Of a stretch of DNA of 37,186 nucleotides, positions 1-9,941 are shown in pieces. Numbering within the stretch: the stretch's first letter is position 1; each line of letters begins with the position of its first letter. The notes under the pieces were generated by a model. It worked only from the letters and a program-made list of their open reading frames with translations, did not search any database and was not told the DNA's origin. The position numbers and the translations under genes were made by a program. This DNA is from Aerococcus sp. UBA6277 (GTDB lineage Bacteria; Bacillota; Bacilli; Lactobacillales; Aerococcaceae): contig NZ_DJUR01000033.1 in the NCBI RefSeq assembly GCF_002440555.1, positions 1 to 37,186 of the forward strand, given 5' to 3'.

Positions 1-60
1 AGTTTAACGGTAGGGTTTCAAGGTTAACATTCACTATCTTTTTGTATTGGTTATTAATTT

Positions 61-127
61 GAATACATTGAGAAATTACTCATCATAGTTAGAATATATT
101 TACATTCTGTAACTATTGAATGTATTC
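61..127. repeat. Nested inverted repeat in the left-edge noncoding stretch
   Basis: Positions 1-211 hold no recognisable gene. Within them, GAATACATT (61-69) pairs with AATGTATTC (119-127). Inside that, ATAGTTA (85-91) pairs with TAACTAT (110-116). The result is a two-tier AT-rich hairpin with no adjacent T-tract. Its role is unknown. Confidence 0.5.
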
Positions 128-186
128 GTGAATTACCTTAAAGCCGAGAGCTTATCTATTAATCAACAAAAGTTACTAAATAGAGT

Positions 187-203
187 TGAAGCCAGAGGCT
201 TCA
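187..203 (-). terminator. Weak hairpin after the rlmD-like gene
   Basis: TGAAGCC and GGCTTCA form a perfect 7-bp stem with a 3-nt loop, 9 nt beyond the stop codon of the methyltransferase gene. The minus-strand sequence that follows is only moderately T-rich, so this is at best a weak intrinsic terminator. Confidence 0.4.
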
Positions 204-211
204 TGTCTTAA

Positions 212-1621
212 TTAATCTTTTATTTCTTTTTTCTTTAATAACACGATGTTTTCCAAATGAGCAGTATGAGGGAATTGGTCGATTGGTTGTACTTCTACGA
301 CTTCGTAGCCAAAGTCGAGTAACCAAACTAGGTCGGCTGCTAAACTTTTCGGTCCGCATGACACGTAGACAATGCGGTCGGTGCCGAATCGACCGATGGC
401 ACGCATGACTTTACCGCCCGCCCCGTTACGTGGTGGGTCTAATAATAATAAGTCTGGTTGTCCCCAAACATCTGGTAAAACCCGCAATCCTGCTCTGGCA
501 TCTGAGGCCATAAAGAAGGTATTATCTAGGTTATTATCCGCGGCATTTCGTTTGGCTGAGTTGATTGAGTTCTCTACGATTTCAATCCCTGCCAGTGATT
601 TTGAAGCGGCTGCTAATGGTAGTGAAAAAGTTCCGATACCACAGAATAGGTCTAATACTTTCATATCCTCTTTGACCTGAGCCATGTCAATCGCCGTTTC
701 AACCATCTTATTGGCTTGGACAGGATTTACTTGGAAGAAAGTATCTGCCCAAATACGGAATTTAAAACCTTGTAGTTCGTCGTTGATATAGTCACGACCG
801 TGAATGAGATAAACATCATTGTCATACGACCGTTCGGAACCACCATTTTTCTTCAACCATTGGAAGGAAACAATCCGTGGTTGCGCGTTCAGAAGGCGTT
901 GGGTAAGGTCTTCGATTGCTTCAGTGTAAGCATCCGGTGCTTCTAAAGCGTAAATAGCGACCATGATTTCCCCTGTTGCAAATGATTGACGCATCAATAG
1001 GTTGCATAGCAAACCTTCTTTGGTATCTTTATCCAAGCCTGGGAATTGGTAGTCTTTTTGCCATTTGGAGACAACTTTTTTAATGGCAATCATCTCTTCT
1101 GGGGCTAGGATGGAGTCTTCTAAGTCGATAACTTTGCGGTAATTTCCTTGTTGGTGCATACCTAAAGACCCGTCTACGCCAAAAGTTAATTCCATCTTGT
1201 TGCGGTATCTGTAAGGATTGTCCATGCCGATGATGGGTTTGACTAGGTTAGTATCAAAGCCAGCTTCTGCTAAATAACCCTTAATTAGATTTTCTTTGTG
1301 GGCTAGCTGGTCTTCGTATTTCATAAATTGTAGGGGCGCGCCGGCAGCCATTTCTCGGTCTACTGGCATATCCAAATTCCGCATGGGACTTGGTTCCAGC
1401 AATTCGTCAAATGATAGACTGGCTTTATGACGTCCTTTGGCATTGGGCACAGTCACGCGAACTTTGTCTCCTGGGACGACATTATCGATAAATAGTAGTA
1501 AATGTTTTCCGTGGGGGCCTTTTTCTGGCGGATGGATATAGCGCACAAACCCCACGCCTGTATGGTCCAGTTTCTCAACTGTCACTTCAAGAACTTCTGT
1601 TGGATATAGATCTTTCTTCAC
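212..1621 (-). CDS. rlmD: 23S rRNA (uracil-5-)-methyltransferase, RlmD/RumA (TrmA) family
   Basis: SAM-dependent methyltransferase expected to make 5-methyluridine in 23S rRNA. The 469-aa protein has an N-terminal TRAM-like RNA-binding domain (about residues 5-70), a central RNA-recognition region, and a C-terminal Rossmann domain with the SAM motif DLFCGIGTFSLPLA, the LLLDPPRNGAG motif and the nucleophile region YVSCGPKSLAADL. The family usually has SCNP, so SCGP is a small variation. The Cys cluster that binds an Fe-S centre in E. coli RumA is absent: the equivalent stretch reads VDREMAAGAPLQF. The start is GTG at 1621, with GAGGTG 7 nt upstream. Gram-positives often carry two paralogs, and the U1939/U747 target cannot be decided from sequence alone. 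Confidence 0.88.
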   Translation of the reverse strand: MKKDLYPTEVLEVTVEKLDHTGVGFVRYIHPPEKGPHGKHLLLFIDNVVPGDKVRVTVPNAKGRHKASLSFDELLEPSPMRNLDMPVDREMAAGAPLQFMKYEDQLAHKENLIKGYLAEAGFDTNLVKPIIGMDNPYRYRNKMELTFGVDGSLGMHQQGNYRKVIDLEDSILAPEEMIAIKKVVSKWQKDYQFPGLDKDTKEGLLCNLLMRQSFATGEIMVAIYALEAPDAYTEAIEDLTQRLLNAQPRIVSFQWLKKNGGSERSYDNDVYLIHGRDYINDELQGFKFRIWADTFFQVNPVQANKMVETAIDMAQVKEDMKVLDLFCGIGTFSLPLAAASKSLAGIEIVENSINSAKRNAADNNLDNTFFMASDARAGLRVLPDVWGQPDLLLLDPPRNGAGGKVMRAIGRFGTDRIVYVSCGPKSLAADLVWLLDFGYEVVEVQPIDQFPHTAHLENIVLLKKKEIKD

Positions 1622-1671
1622 TTTTTCACACCTCTTCTGGCAATTGTCAAGAAATTATAACAGTTTATACG

Positions 1672-1696
1672 AAAAAAGACTAGGTTTCCCCAGTCT
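1672..1696 (-). terminator. Intrinsic terminator of the DUF1456 gene
   Basis: On the minus strand AGACTGGG and CCTAGTCT form an 8-bp stem (one G-U pair) closed by a GAAA tetraloop and followed by six T. It lies 38 nt after the stop codon of the DUF1456 gene. Confidence 0.8.
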
Positions 1697-1733
1697 GATT
1701 TCTACTATTAACTACTATATATGTGACGGTAAT

Positions 1734-2225
1734 TTATTCCCCGCGGTAGCGCATTTTCAACCCATTTAGGAAGTTACGTGCGTACCGGTCGCCACATGGT
1801 TTGTAGTTGCGGTGTCCTTCTTTACGTAAGACGGCGCCTAATTCACTTTTGGTTAAACGGCCACCAGCATCTTCCATGATTTCATGCAAATCTTCTGTGG
1901 TTAATGACAAGGCAATCTTCATTTTCTTCAATAATAGATTGTTGGCATTGTCGTCAGTTAACTCAAGTTTTGGTTCCGGTGCCCCTTCACGGACGCCACG
2001 TTGGGAAGTGATAATCCCATTTAAAAAGCGTTCAAAGTGTTCATTGTCTAAGACTTCTTCATACTCACGCTCATACTCATCTTCACTAGTAGGCGTTGAA
2101 GTAGTGAAGGCACGCACTTGATCAGCTGTGACACTTGCCCCACCCATGTCGAAAATTTTTACAACATCTTCGTCTTTGATATCTAAAGCATAACGCAAGC
2201 GCGTTAGTCGGTCATTATTATTCAT
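1734..2225 (-). CDS. DUF1456 family protein (YehS-like)
   Basis: 163-aa cytoplasmic protein with the duplicated layout of DUF1456 proteins. Two similar helical segments begin with NNDRLTRLRYALDIKDEDV (residues 3-21) and LLKKMKIALSLTTEDLHEI (about 98-116), and each is followed by a lysine/arginine-rich turn. The function of the family is not established. The ATG start has GAGAGG about 10 nt upstream. The gene ends in a strong terminator and sits between a methyltransferase and an acetyltransferase gene with no obvious functional link. The family call is from memory of the domain pattern. Confidence 0.75.
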   Translation of the reverse strand: MNNNDRLTRLRYALDIKDEDVVKIFDMGGASVTADQVRAFTTSTPTSEDEYEREYEEVLDNEHFERFLNGIITSQRGVREGAPEPKLELTDDNANNLLLKKMKIALSLTTEDLHEIMEDAGGRLTKSELGAVLRKEGHRNYKPCGDRYARNFLNGLKMRYRGE

Positions 2226-2261
2226 TTTATCTCAACCTCTCTCAATAGTTATTATAGCAGA

Positions 2262-2846
2262 TTAACCGTCACAACGGGCATCTGCTTCAGTAATTTCACG
2301 GATCGGTTTACAAGGGTTACCTACTGCAATCATGTTTGCTGGGATATCTTTTGTGACTACTGAACCGCCACCAATGACAGCCCCGTCGCCTATCGTTACA
2401 CCTGGCATGACTTTCACGCCACCACCAAACCAGACATTATTGCCGACTGTAATGGGTTTGGCGTATTCTAATCCCTTGTTGCGGCGGTCTGCATCTAGCG
2501 GGTGGCCGGCTGTATAAAAGCCACAGTCTGGTGCAACAAATACGTTATCTCCGAAAGTGACTTTAGCCCCGTCTAGAATAACTAAATTATGGTTGGCATA
2601 AAAGTTTTCCCCGATTTCAATGTTAAACCCATAATCACAATAAAATGGCCCTGTAATTTCAAATTGGTTACCTGTCTTACCTAACAATTGCCGAATAATA
2701 CCTTGTCGCTTTGCTTCTTCACTAGGCCGCGCATGATTAAAGTCATAACACAATTCCTTAGCGTCTACTCTTGCAGCGACTAACTCCTGGTCATAGTTAG
2801 CATCATAAATTTTACCAGCTAACATCTTATCTTTTTCACTTGTCAT
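2262..2846 (-). CDS. maa: Sugar O-acetyltransferase, maltose/galactoside acetyltransferase type
   Basis: 194-aa left-handed beta-helix acyltransferase that moves acetyl from acetyl-CoA to sugar hydroxyls. The N-terminal Mac domain (KDKMLAGKIYDANYDQELV, residues 5-23) is typical of the Maa/LacA/NodL group. The C-terminal half shows hexapeptide repeats such as VTIGDGAVIGGGSVVTKDI, and the probable catalytic His lies in YTAGHPLD. The length is slightly above the usual 183-190. AAGGAG sits 8 nt before the ATG. It lies beyond the lacG terminators, so it is probably a separate transcription unit. The acceptor sugar cannot be told from sequence. Confidence 0.85.
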   Translation of the reverse strand: MTSEKDKMLAGKIYDANYDQELVAARVDAKELCYDFNHARPSEEAKRQGIIRQLLGKTGNQFEITGPFYCDYGFNIEIGENFYANHNLVILDGAKVTFGDNVFVAPDCGFYTAGHPLDADRRNKGLEYAKPITVGNNVWFGGGVKVMPGVTIGDGAVIGGGSVVTKDIPANMIAVGNPCKPIREITEADARCDG

Positions 2847-3010
2847 GAAAGAAACTCCTTATATCATTAACCTATTTCTTAATGCTTAGTATAACAAAAT
2901 CTATTTATAACCAGAAATAACTATCTTAATCATTTACAAATTTATCTAGATTGAATAAAACGCTTAATATACTAGTCTCGTTAAAAAATTTAAGTTCCAA
3001 GTCTCATATT

Positions 3011-3037
3011 AAAAAGGCCGGGGTAATTCCCGACCTT
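3011..3037 (-). terminator. Second hairpin with T-tract downstream of lacG
   Basis: On the minus strand AAGGTCGGG pairs with CCCGGCCTT (one T-G pair), followed by TTTTT. It reads in the lac direction about 140 nt after lacG, beyond the proximal terminator. It could be a back-up terminator or the end of a lost gene. Confidence 0.65.
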
Positions 3038-3071
3038 TCATGCTAATTTAGTTCTTTTTATGATGAAGTTT

Positions 3072-3114
3072 ATTTACAATTATCGATGGAAGAATACTAG
3101 TAATAATTGTAAAT
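3072..3114. repeat. 12-bp perfect inverted repeat between two terminators
   Basis: ATTTACAATTAT (3072-3083) and ATAATTGTAAAT (3103-3114) are perfect inverted copies with a 19-nt spacer. No T-tract follows on either strand. The rest of 2847-3173 holds only the two hairpins listed beside it and the upstream region of the acetyltransferase gene. Confidence 0.6.
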
Positions 3115-3125
3115 CAAGGTAAAGT

Positions 3126-3167
3126 AAAAAGTTAACCATCTAAAGTGTATCACCCTAGATGGTTAAC
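3126..3167 (-). terminator. Intrinsic terminator of lacDFEG
   Basis: GTTAACCATCTA (3131-3142) and TAGATGGTTAAC (3156-3167) form a perfect 12-bp stem, followed on the minus strand by TTTTTACTTT. It begins 6 nt after the lacG stop codon. Confidence 0.88.
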
Positions 3168-3173
3168 TAGCTA

Positions 3174-4610
<1,437 letters not shown>

Positions 4611-4623
4611 TTAACTTTAACTA

Positions 4624-6336
4624 TTATGCTTCTTTTAATACGGAATCAACAAATTCTAATGCGGCTTTTGGATCGCGTGTTAATGAGATGTATTCTTTCC
4701 CTCTTGTTTTGACTAACTTCACATTTAATCTATTAGCATCTTCTTTAATATCATCATAGTTAGAAACGACTTGAGGTGCCAATATGATTAAATCATAGTT
4801 CCCCATAATCTCTTGGTGAGCACCATAAGCCCCTGCACCTGCTACTACTGGAACATCATATTCCTTAGCCCCCTTGTTTAGGGCGTTGGCTAATAGCCCA
4901 CTGGTTCCTGCACCGGCACATAAGACCAAGACAGATACTTCATCTTTGATATGACTACCAGTTGAAACTTGACCGTCATTTTCTCCGACTTCAGTTGCAT
5001 CAGCTTTAGTTTCTGCTTGTTCTTCAATAATTTCATCTTCGTTACTTAATTCTTTTTCTAAAATTTGTTTGTCATAAACTTTAAAGAATGGGTAGTAAAT
5101 AATCGCATCTACTGCAATCAGTAGAGCCACTACAACAAATGATAAAGGTGCAATTCCTGTCCCTAATACGATACCTATAGGTCCTGGTGTTGGCCAAGGT
5201 AGGAAATAAGAGAATCCATTCATTCCAAAAACTTCTACAAAGAATTTAAAAATCCAGACATTTAAAATAGGTGCTAAAACAAAAGGTACAAAGAATACTG
5301 GATTCAGTACCAATGGTCCACCAAATAGGATTGGCTCATTTACACCAAAAGAGGTTGGGATAAATGACGCTTTCCCCACTGCTTTATTTTGTTTTGATTT
5401 ACCAAACCACATAAATAAGTAAGGCACGACAAACGTTGCACCTGTACCCCCTAATGTTGCAACAAAGTACTGTAAGCCCGGTGTAATAATGTTAGCAGCA
5501 TGCTCGCCACCTTGGATTAATGCTAGGTTTGCATCCATATTCAAGAAGGCAATTGCAGTAATGGCTGGTTCTACAATTGATGGTCCGTGAATACCAATAA
5601 ACCAGAAGAATCCTATAGCACCGTAAATAATGGCGATCCCCACATAACCATCGGCTGCAGTAAACAAGGGTTGAAACATTTGAATTATGGCTTGTGCAAA
5701 ACTTACGCCTGTAAAAGCACGGATCGCAATGTCAATACCATAAGCGATGACCACTGCAATAGCAAATGGGATAACGTCCGTAAATGCTTGTGAGATATTT
5801 GGTGGTACTTCCTCTGGCATTCGAATGGCAATGTCATTTTTCATACAGAAATTATAGACAATCACGGTGATAAAGGCTGCTACAAAGGCCGCTAATAGCC
5901 CTGTTGTGCCGAGATGACCAGATGAGAATCCTGCAACAACTGCATCACCTTCACCCTGTGCAATTTCAGTTGATGAAAGGAATAGGAAGACAACAATCGC
6001 TGCAATCATCGTAGATACACGATTCAACTGCTTGGTTGCCGGCAAGCGTCTATTATAGGAATCTGTTAGCGCCCTTGCTGTTGTTGCTGAAACGAGTAGC
6101 CCTAAAATCCCCATTGAGAAGGTATATGGTTTTACAATGAAGGCAACAACTTCATCACTCCAGTAGAATCCCCACACGTTAGGCACATAAGCAATCAGCA
6201 TAAAGATACTTGAGAATAAGACGACAGGCATGGCTGATATAAACCCATCTTTAATCGCCCTTAAGTAAATATTTCTAGATAGTTTCTCGAAGAATGGCTT
6301 CATCTTCTCAATCTGAGAAATCAATTTGTCCATCAT
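4624..6336 (-). CDS. lacE: PTS lactose transporter subunit EIICB
   Basis: Membrane permease and phosphotransferase that imports lactose and phosphorylates it at galactose C6. The first roughly 430 residues form the multi-helix EIIC domain, with the substrate region [19 protein letters not shown] and the [18 protein letters not shown] and [12 protein letters not shown] segments. An acidic linker (about 440-465) leads to the EIIB domain, whose phospho-Cys lies in [19 protein letters not shown]. The total of about 570 aa matches LacE. A GTG at 6345 would overlap lacF, but AGGTGA is 5 nt before the ATG at 6336, which gives the MMDKLI start usual for LacE and leaves 1 nt between the lacF stop and this start. 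The two genes are thus likely coupled in translation. Confidence 0.95.
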   Translation of the reverse strand: MMDKLISQIEKMKPFFEKLSRNIYLRAIKDGFISAMPVVLFSSIFMLIAYVPNVWGFYWSDEVVAFIVKPYTFSMGILGLLVSATTARALTDSYNRRLPATKQLNRVSTMIAAIVVFLFLSSTEIAQGEGDAVVAGFSSGHLGTTGLLAAFVAAFITVIVYNFCMKNDIAIRMPEEVPPNISQAFTDVIPFAIAVVIAYGIDIAIRAFTGVSFAQAIIQMFQPLFTAADGYVGIAIIYGAIGFFWFIGIHGPSIVEPAITAIAFLNMDANLALIQGGEHAANIITPGLQYFVATLGGTGATFVVPYLFMWFGKSKQNKAVGKASFIPTSFGVNEPILFGGPLVLNPVFFVPFVLAPILNVWIFKFFVEVFGMNGFSYFLPWPTPGPIGIVLGTGIAPLSFVVVALLIAVDAIIYYPFFKVYDKQILEKELSNEDEIIEEQAETKADATEVGENDGQVSTGSHIKDEVSVLVLCAGAGTSGLLANALNKGAKEYDVPVVAGAGAYGAHQEIMGNYDLIILAPQVVSNYDDIKEDANRLNVKLVKTRGKEYISLTRDPKAALEFVDSVLKEA

Positions 6337-6337
6337 T

Positions 6338-6655
6338 TTAGTCACCTACTCTACGGTAAAGTTCGATAAAATCAGTTACAATCTCTTTTAACAACAAGGT
6401 CGTCATTAAGTGGTCTTGTCCGTGGACCATAATGAAACCTAACTCAATATTCTCACCACTCGCTTCTTTAGCTAGCATATTTGTTTGGGCATTATGGGCA
6501 TCCACTAAACTTTCGTTGGCTTCACCAACCAATCGTTCAGCTTCGTCAAATTCGCCGTTTCGCGCTTTGGATAAAGCTTCCACCAAAATTGACCGTGCCT
6601 CACCAGCATATGCGACAATTTCAAAACCTATCATAGTTGCTTCTTCTTTATTCAT
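6338..6655 (-). CDS. lacF: PTS lactose transporter subunit EIIA
   Basis: Cytoplasmic phosphocarrier that passes phosphate from HPr to the EIIB domain of LacE. The 105-aa all-helical protein has the phospho-His region [17 protein letters not shown] near residue 80, plus the conserved [13 protein letters not shown] start and the DAHNAQT segment. GGAGG lies 8 nt before the ATG at 6655; an upstream GTG in the same frame is badly spaced. The gene is 24 nt downstream of lacD and abuts lacE. Confidence 0.95.
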   Translation of the reverse strand: MNKEEATMIGFEIVAYAGEARSILVEALSKARNGEFDEAERLVGEANESLVDAHNAQTNMLAKEASGENIELGFIMVHGQDHLMTTLLLKEIVTDFIELYRRVGD

Positions 6656-6679
6656 CACTGTTACCTCCGTTAATTGATT

Positions 6680-7687
6680 TTATTTACTTACGACTAAATT
6701 ACTGGCAATTTTACTTTCCCAAGACACTGCTGTTTCGTTCAATGTCTGATTTAATTCTTCAATATTGGCCACACCTTGTGTGCTCAACCATTCGCGGGCT
6801 GCAGCTTCTCCTTCATTAGCAAAAACGGCAACCGACTCTTTCCAAGTAGCCCGGCCACATAAAACCCCATTAAAGTCTGCGCCAGCTTCTTTGGCGAATA
6901 CCAAGGTATCTCTAAATAATTGTGAACTTACTCCTGCACTTAAGTAGATATATGGCAATTCTGTCGCTTCGTCTTGCGCTTTAAAGTAACCTTTTGCTTC
7001 TTCAGCAGTGTATACTGGCTCATCATCAGTAAAGCCTTCAACAAAGTTCATATTTACAGGTACTTCCACTTTTAAGACATCTACATCATATCTATCCTTA
7101 GAGAATTCTTTCATAGCTTCTAAAACTTTTCTTGGTTTCACTTCTGCATATTCTTTCGATTTAGCATCTTCAATATCTTTGTCATAAGTTAAGATCTCTA
7201 AGAAGTAAGGAATTTCTTCTGCCTTACATTCAGAACCAATACGTTCTACAAAGGCTTTTTTTTGTTCATTAATTTCATCATCTTCATCTGCATCATAATA
7301 TAGAAGGAATTTAACAGCATCTGCCCCTTCATCTTTAATTCGTCTAGCAGACCAGATTGGTAATAAATCTGGTAAACGACCGGGTTCTGAAGCATCATAA
7401 CCTGTTTCTTCATAAGCTAACAACAAACCTGCAGAAGGCGCTTTTACTTTTGCCGCTGGTAAACCATATTCAGGATCTAATAAGATAGAAGATGCATAGG
7501 GCGTTAATTCTTCAGAAATAGCTTCTTTGAATGTTTCGACAGCCTTTTGAATATCATCTGTTTCCCCTGCTTGAGCGATCATTTTCTTCAATGAACCCCG
7601 TTGATCAATAGCTAGCGCAGAAATAAACCCTTCTTTAGTAGATAACTGTTTCAATTTATTTAACTTACCTTCTGATACGAATTTCAT
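6680..7687 (-). CDS. lacD: Tagatose 1,6-bisphosphate aldolase, class I
   Basis: Splits tagatose-1,6-bisphosphate into dihydroxyacetone phosphate and glyceraldehyde-3-phosphate, the last step of the tagatose-6-phosphate pathway. The 335-aa length and the segments [15 protein letters not shown] (residues 24-38), [12 protein letters not shown] (about 65-76) and [18 protein letters not shown] are typical of LacD; the Schiff-base Lys is expected in LKVEVP. AGGAGG is 5 nt before the ATG. It is the first gene of the minus-strand lac unit, whereas in staphylococci and streptococci lacD normally follows lacC directly. Confidence 0.95.
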   Translation of the reverse strand: MKFVSEGKLNKLKQLSTKEGFISALAIDQRGSLKKMIAQAGETDDIQKAVETFKEAISEELTPYASSILLDPEYGLPAAKVKAPSAGLLLAYEETGYDASEPGRLPDLLPIWSARRIKDEGADAVKFLLYYDADEDDEINEQKKAFVERIGSECKAEEIPYFLEILTYDKDIEDAKSKEYAEVKPRKVLEAMKEFSKDRYDVDVLKVEVPVNMNFVEGFTDDEPVYTAEEAKGYFKAQDEATELPYIYLSAGVSSQLFRDTLVFAKEAGADFNGVLCGRATWKESVAVFANEGEAAAREWLSTQGVANIEELNQTLNETAVSWESKIASNLVVSK

Positions 7688-7726
7688 AATATCCTCCTTG
7701 TGGCCATTTGTTAATTTGTGTTGTTT

Positions 7727-7742
7727 TATGTTTCTTTTTGTT
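7727..7742 (+). promoter_or_regulatory. Candidate LacR operator half, copy 1 (lacD leader)
   Basis: TATGTTTCTTTTTGTT matches 7838-7853 at 14 of 16 positions in the same orientation. It lies between the lacD promoter and the lacD ribosome binding site. A repeated TGTTT-rich site flanking divergent lac promoters is a reasonable candidate for binding by the DeoR-family repressor LacR. The assignment is an inference. Confidence 0.4.
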
Positions 7743-7751
7743 TAATTAGAT

Positions 7752-7778
7752 ATTATAACGCTTTCACGTTATAGTCAA
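7752..7778 (-). promoter_or_regulatory. lacDFEG promoter
   Basis: Minus strand: -35 TTGACT (7778-7773), then either TATAAT at 7757-7752 (15-nt spacer) or TAATAT at 7755-7750 (17-nt spacer). The spacer carries a cre-like site and a 7-bp inverted repeat, TATAACG/CGTTATA (7754-7773). Confidence 0.65.
7753..7766 (-). promoter_or_regulatory. cre site (CcpA operator) within the lacD promoter
   Basis: Minus strand TGAAAGCGTTATAA fits the cre consensus TGNAANCGNTNNCA with one mismatch. Lying between -35 and -10, it should allow CcpA to block lacDFEG during growth on glucose. Confidence 0.6.
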
Positions 7779-7831
7779 GCCTTTTTAGAATATTTTTTAT
7801 TCTATCTTTTTATTTATTATGATTGTTATTG

Positions 7832-7860
7832 TTGATATTTGTTTATTTTTGTTCTACAAT
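7832..7860 (+). promoter_or_regulatory. lacABC promoter
   Basis: TTGATA (7832-7837) and TACAAT (7855-7860) are separated by exactly 17 nt, 40 nt before the lacA start. The spacer contains the second copy of the TGTTT-rich repeat. Confidence 0.7.
7838..7853 (+). promoter_or_regulatory. Candidate LacR operator half, copy 2 (lacA promoter spacer)
   Basis: TTTGTTTATTTTTGTT, 14 of 16 identical to 7727-7742, occupies the spacer of the lacA promoter, where a bound repressor would exclude RNA polymerase. Inferred from position and repetition. Confidence 0.4.
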
Positions 7861-7900
7861 GTGTTTGTAAATAAATAAATTAAATTTTGGAGGTTATATT

Positions 7901-8329
7901 ATGAAAGTGTATCTTGGTGCTGACAAAGACGGAATGCAATTAAAAGAAGTCATTAAACAATACTTACAAACAAACAAGATTGATTTTGAAGATCTATCAG
8001 AAACACCTAGCATCGATTTTGTAGAATCTACTACTAAGGTAGCTCAACAAATTCTAGCGGATGATAATGCCCGCGGTATTTTATTTGATCGATATGGTGC
8101 TGGTTCATACATTTCAGCCACAAAAATCAAAGGGATTATTGCCGCTGAAGTTTCTGATGAACGGTCTGCTTATATGACAAGAGAACACAATAATTCAAAA
8201 ATCATTACATTAGGTGAACAAATTGTGGGGCACGAATTAGCGGAAAACATTGTGGATGCCTTTCTATCTGCCGATTATGACGGTGGTCGCCACCAAATTC
8301 GTGTAGATATGTTAAACGCTATGTGCTAA
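7901..8329 (+). CDS. lacA: Galactose-6-phosphate isomerase subunit LacA
   Basis: With LacB it converts galactose-6-phosphate to tagatose-6-phosphate. The 142-aa RpiB-like protein has [21 protein letters not shown] at its start and a diverged middle ([17 protein letters not shown]) where LacB keeps the active-site [10 protein letters not shown]. This matches the usual division between the two subunits. GGAGG lies 7 nt before the ATG. It is first in lacABC, followed after 24 nt by lacB, and is divergent from lacD across a 213-nt control region. Confidence 0.93.
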   Translation: MKVYLGADKDGMQLKEVIKQYLQTNKIDFEDLSETPSIDFVESTTKVAQQILADDNARGILFDRYGAGSYISATKIKGIIAAEVSDERSAYMTREHNNSKIITLGEQIVGHELAENIVDAFLSADYDGGRHQIRVDMLNAMC

Positions 8330-8353
8330 GAGAATAGAATCGGAGGTAAAATT

Positions 8354-8866
8354 ATGAAAATTGCAATTGGTTGTGACCATATCGTGACAGATATTAAAAT
8401 TCGCGTATCAGATTACTTAGTAGAACAAGGTTATGAGGTGGTTGATGTAGGTACCTATAATCACGTGAGAACCCACTACCCTATCTTTGGGCGTAAAGTT
8501 GGTGAGGCAGTAACAAATGGTGAAGCTGATCTTGGTGTCGTCATTTGTGGTACTGGTGTTGGGATTTCAAACGCCGTCAACAAAGTGCCAGGCGTTCGTG
8601 CAGCTTTGGTAAGAGATATGACAACTGCTCAATACTCTAAGCGAGAATTAAACGCCAACGTTATCGCCTTCGGTGGGATGATTACTGGTGAATTATTAAT
8701 GGAAGATATCATTTCTGCCTTTATCCAAGAGGAATATCAACCTTCTGAGGAAAATAAAACCCTAATCAACAAAATTACCCACCTTGAATCAAGCAATCAT
8801 TCAGACAACCCTGACTTATTCACTGAATACCTTGAAAAATGGGACCGTGGCGAATACCACGATTAA
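8354..8866 (+). CDS. lacB: Galactose-6-phosphate isomerase subunit LacB
   Basis: Catalytic partner of LacA. The 170-aa RpiB/LacB-fold protein has the sugar-phosphate-binding start [11 protein letters not shown], the conserved [12 protein letters not shown] segment and the active-site region [20 protein letters not shown] with its Cys near residue 65. The length equals LacB of staphylococci (171). GGAGG lies 7 nt before the ATG. lacC begins 11 nt after its stop. Confidence 0.95.
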   Translation: MKIAIGCDHIVTDIKIRVSDYLVEQGYEVVDVGTYNHVRTHYPIFGRKVGEAVTNGEADLGVVICGTGVGISNAVNKVPGVRAALVRDMTTAQYSKRELNANVIAFGGMITGELLMEDIISAFIQEEYQPSEENKTLINKITHLESSNHSDNPDLFTEYLEKWDRGEYHD

Positions 8867-8877
8867 GCGGTGATTAT

Positions 8878-9810
8878 ATGATTTTGACTGTAACCTTAAA
8901 CCCTTCCGTTGATATCTCATACACCATCCCCGACCTGCGATTAGATACAACAAATAGAACTGACCAAGTGGGTAAGACAGCTGGTGGCAAAGGGATTAAC
9001 GTGACTAGGGTCATTCATGATTTAAATAAAGCCGTCACAGCCACTGGTTTTATCGGTGGACATTTAGGTGAAGGCATTGTCTCGGAATTAAATAAAAACG
9101 GTATCAAAACAGATTTCTTATCTATCGAAGGTGACACCAGAAATTGTATTGCCATCTTACATGATGGCCAACAAACCGAAGTCTTAGAATCAGGCCCTAC
9201 CATCACCGATAATGAAAATGCGGCCTTCTTAACTCACTTCAAACAAGCTGTTGACTATGCTGATGTCATTACCATTTCTGGGTCTTTACCCAAGGGTTTA
9301 GAAGAAGATTACTATGTAAAACTGATTCAAATTACCAATGATTTAGACAAGAAAACCGTGCTCGATACGTCCAAATCTAATCTTTCAAGTGTACTAGAAA
9401 GTCCATTTAAACCTACTGTAATCAAACCCAATATCGAGGAATTGTCCGATTTATTAGGTCAAAAAGTGAGTGCAGATCCAGCCGATTTAAAAGCAGTCTT
9501 AGCTGATGAATTATTTTCGGGGATTGAGTGGATTGTCGTGTCTTTAGGGGGTAATGGTGCTTTTGCTAAACACGGGGACCGTTACTACAAGGTGTCAATT
9601 CCAAGTATCAACGTGGTGAACCCAGTTGGATCTGGTGACGCAACGGTGGCTGGTATCGCCGGTGCTTTAGAAGACAATTTGGATGATATCAGCTTACTCA
9701 AACAGGCAATGACTACAGGTATGTTAAATACTATGGAGCGTATCACGGGCCATATCGATATCAATCATTTTGATGATCTATTTGATCGCGTGACTGTAAC
9801 CGAATATTAG
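8878..9810 (+). CDS. lacC: Tagatose-6-phosphate kinase (PfkB family)
   Basis: Phosphorylates tagatose-6-phosphate at C1 with ATP. The 310-aa PfkB-fold kinase begins MILTVTLNPSVDISYTI, has the sugar-binding GKTAGGKGINVTRV (about residues 34-47), and the anion-hole/catalytic Asp in NPVGSGDATVAGIAGAL. A longer in-frame start at 8839 would overlap lacB; the ATG at 8878 is chosen because it gives the family N-terminus and follows the lacB stop with a weak GCGGTGAT ribosome site, suggesting coupled translation. A terminator follows. Confidence 0.95.
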   Translation: MILTVTLNPSVDISYTIPDLRLDTTNRTDQVGKTAGGKGINVTRVIHDLNKAVTATGFIGGHLGEGIVSELNKNGIKTDFLSIEGDTRNCIAILHDGQQTEVLESGPTITDNENAAFLTHFKQAVDYADVITISGSLPKGLEEDYYVKLIQITNDLDKKTVLDTSKSNLSSVLESPFKPTVIKPNIEELSDLLGQKVSADPADLKAVLADELFSGIEWIVVSLGGNGAFAKHGDRYYKVSIPSINVVNPVGSGDATVAGIAGALEDNLDDISLLKQAMTTGMLNTMERITGHIDINHFDDLFDRVTVTEY

Positions 9811-9820
9811 TTTATTTTCT

Positions 9821-9865
9821 GCTCTTTTCAAGTATACTAGGTATTTGAGAAGAGCTTTATTTCAT
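9821..9865 (+). terminator. Intrinsic terminator of lacABC
   Basis: GCTCTTTTCAA (9821-9831) pairs with TTGAGAAGAGC (9845-9855; one U-G pair) and is followed by TTTATTTCATT. It separates lacC from lacR, so lacR probably has its own promoter or depends on partial read-through. Confidence 0.78.
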
Positions 9866-9941
9866 TATATGATATATATAAGGCTTCTATTGCTAACCTA
9901 AACACCTATTATGATTAACCGGAAACGAGGTGAACTCAACA

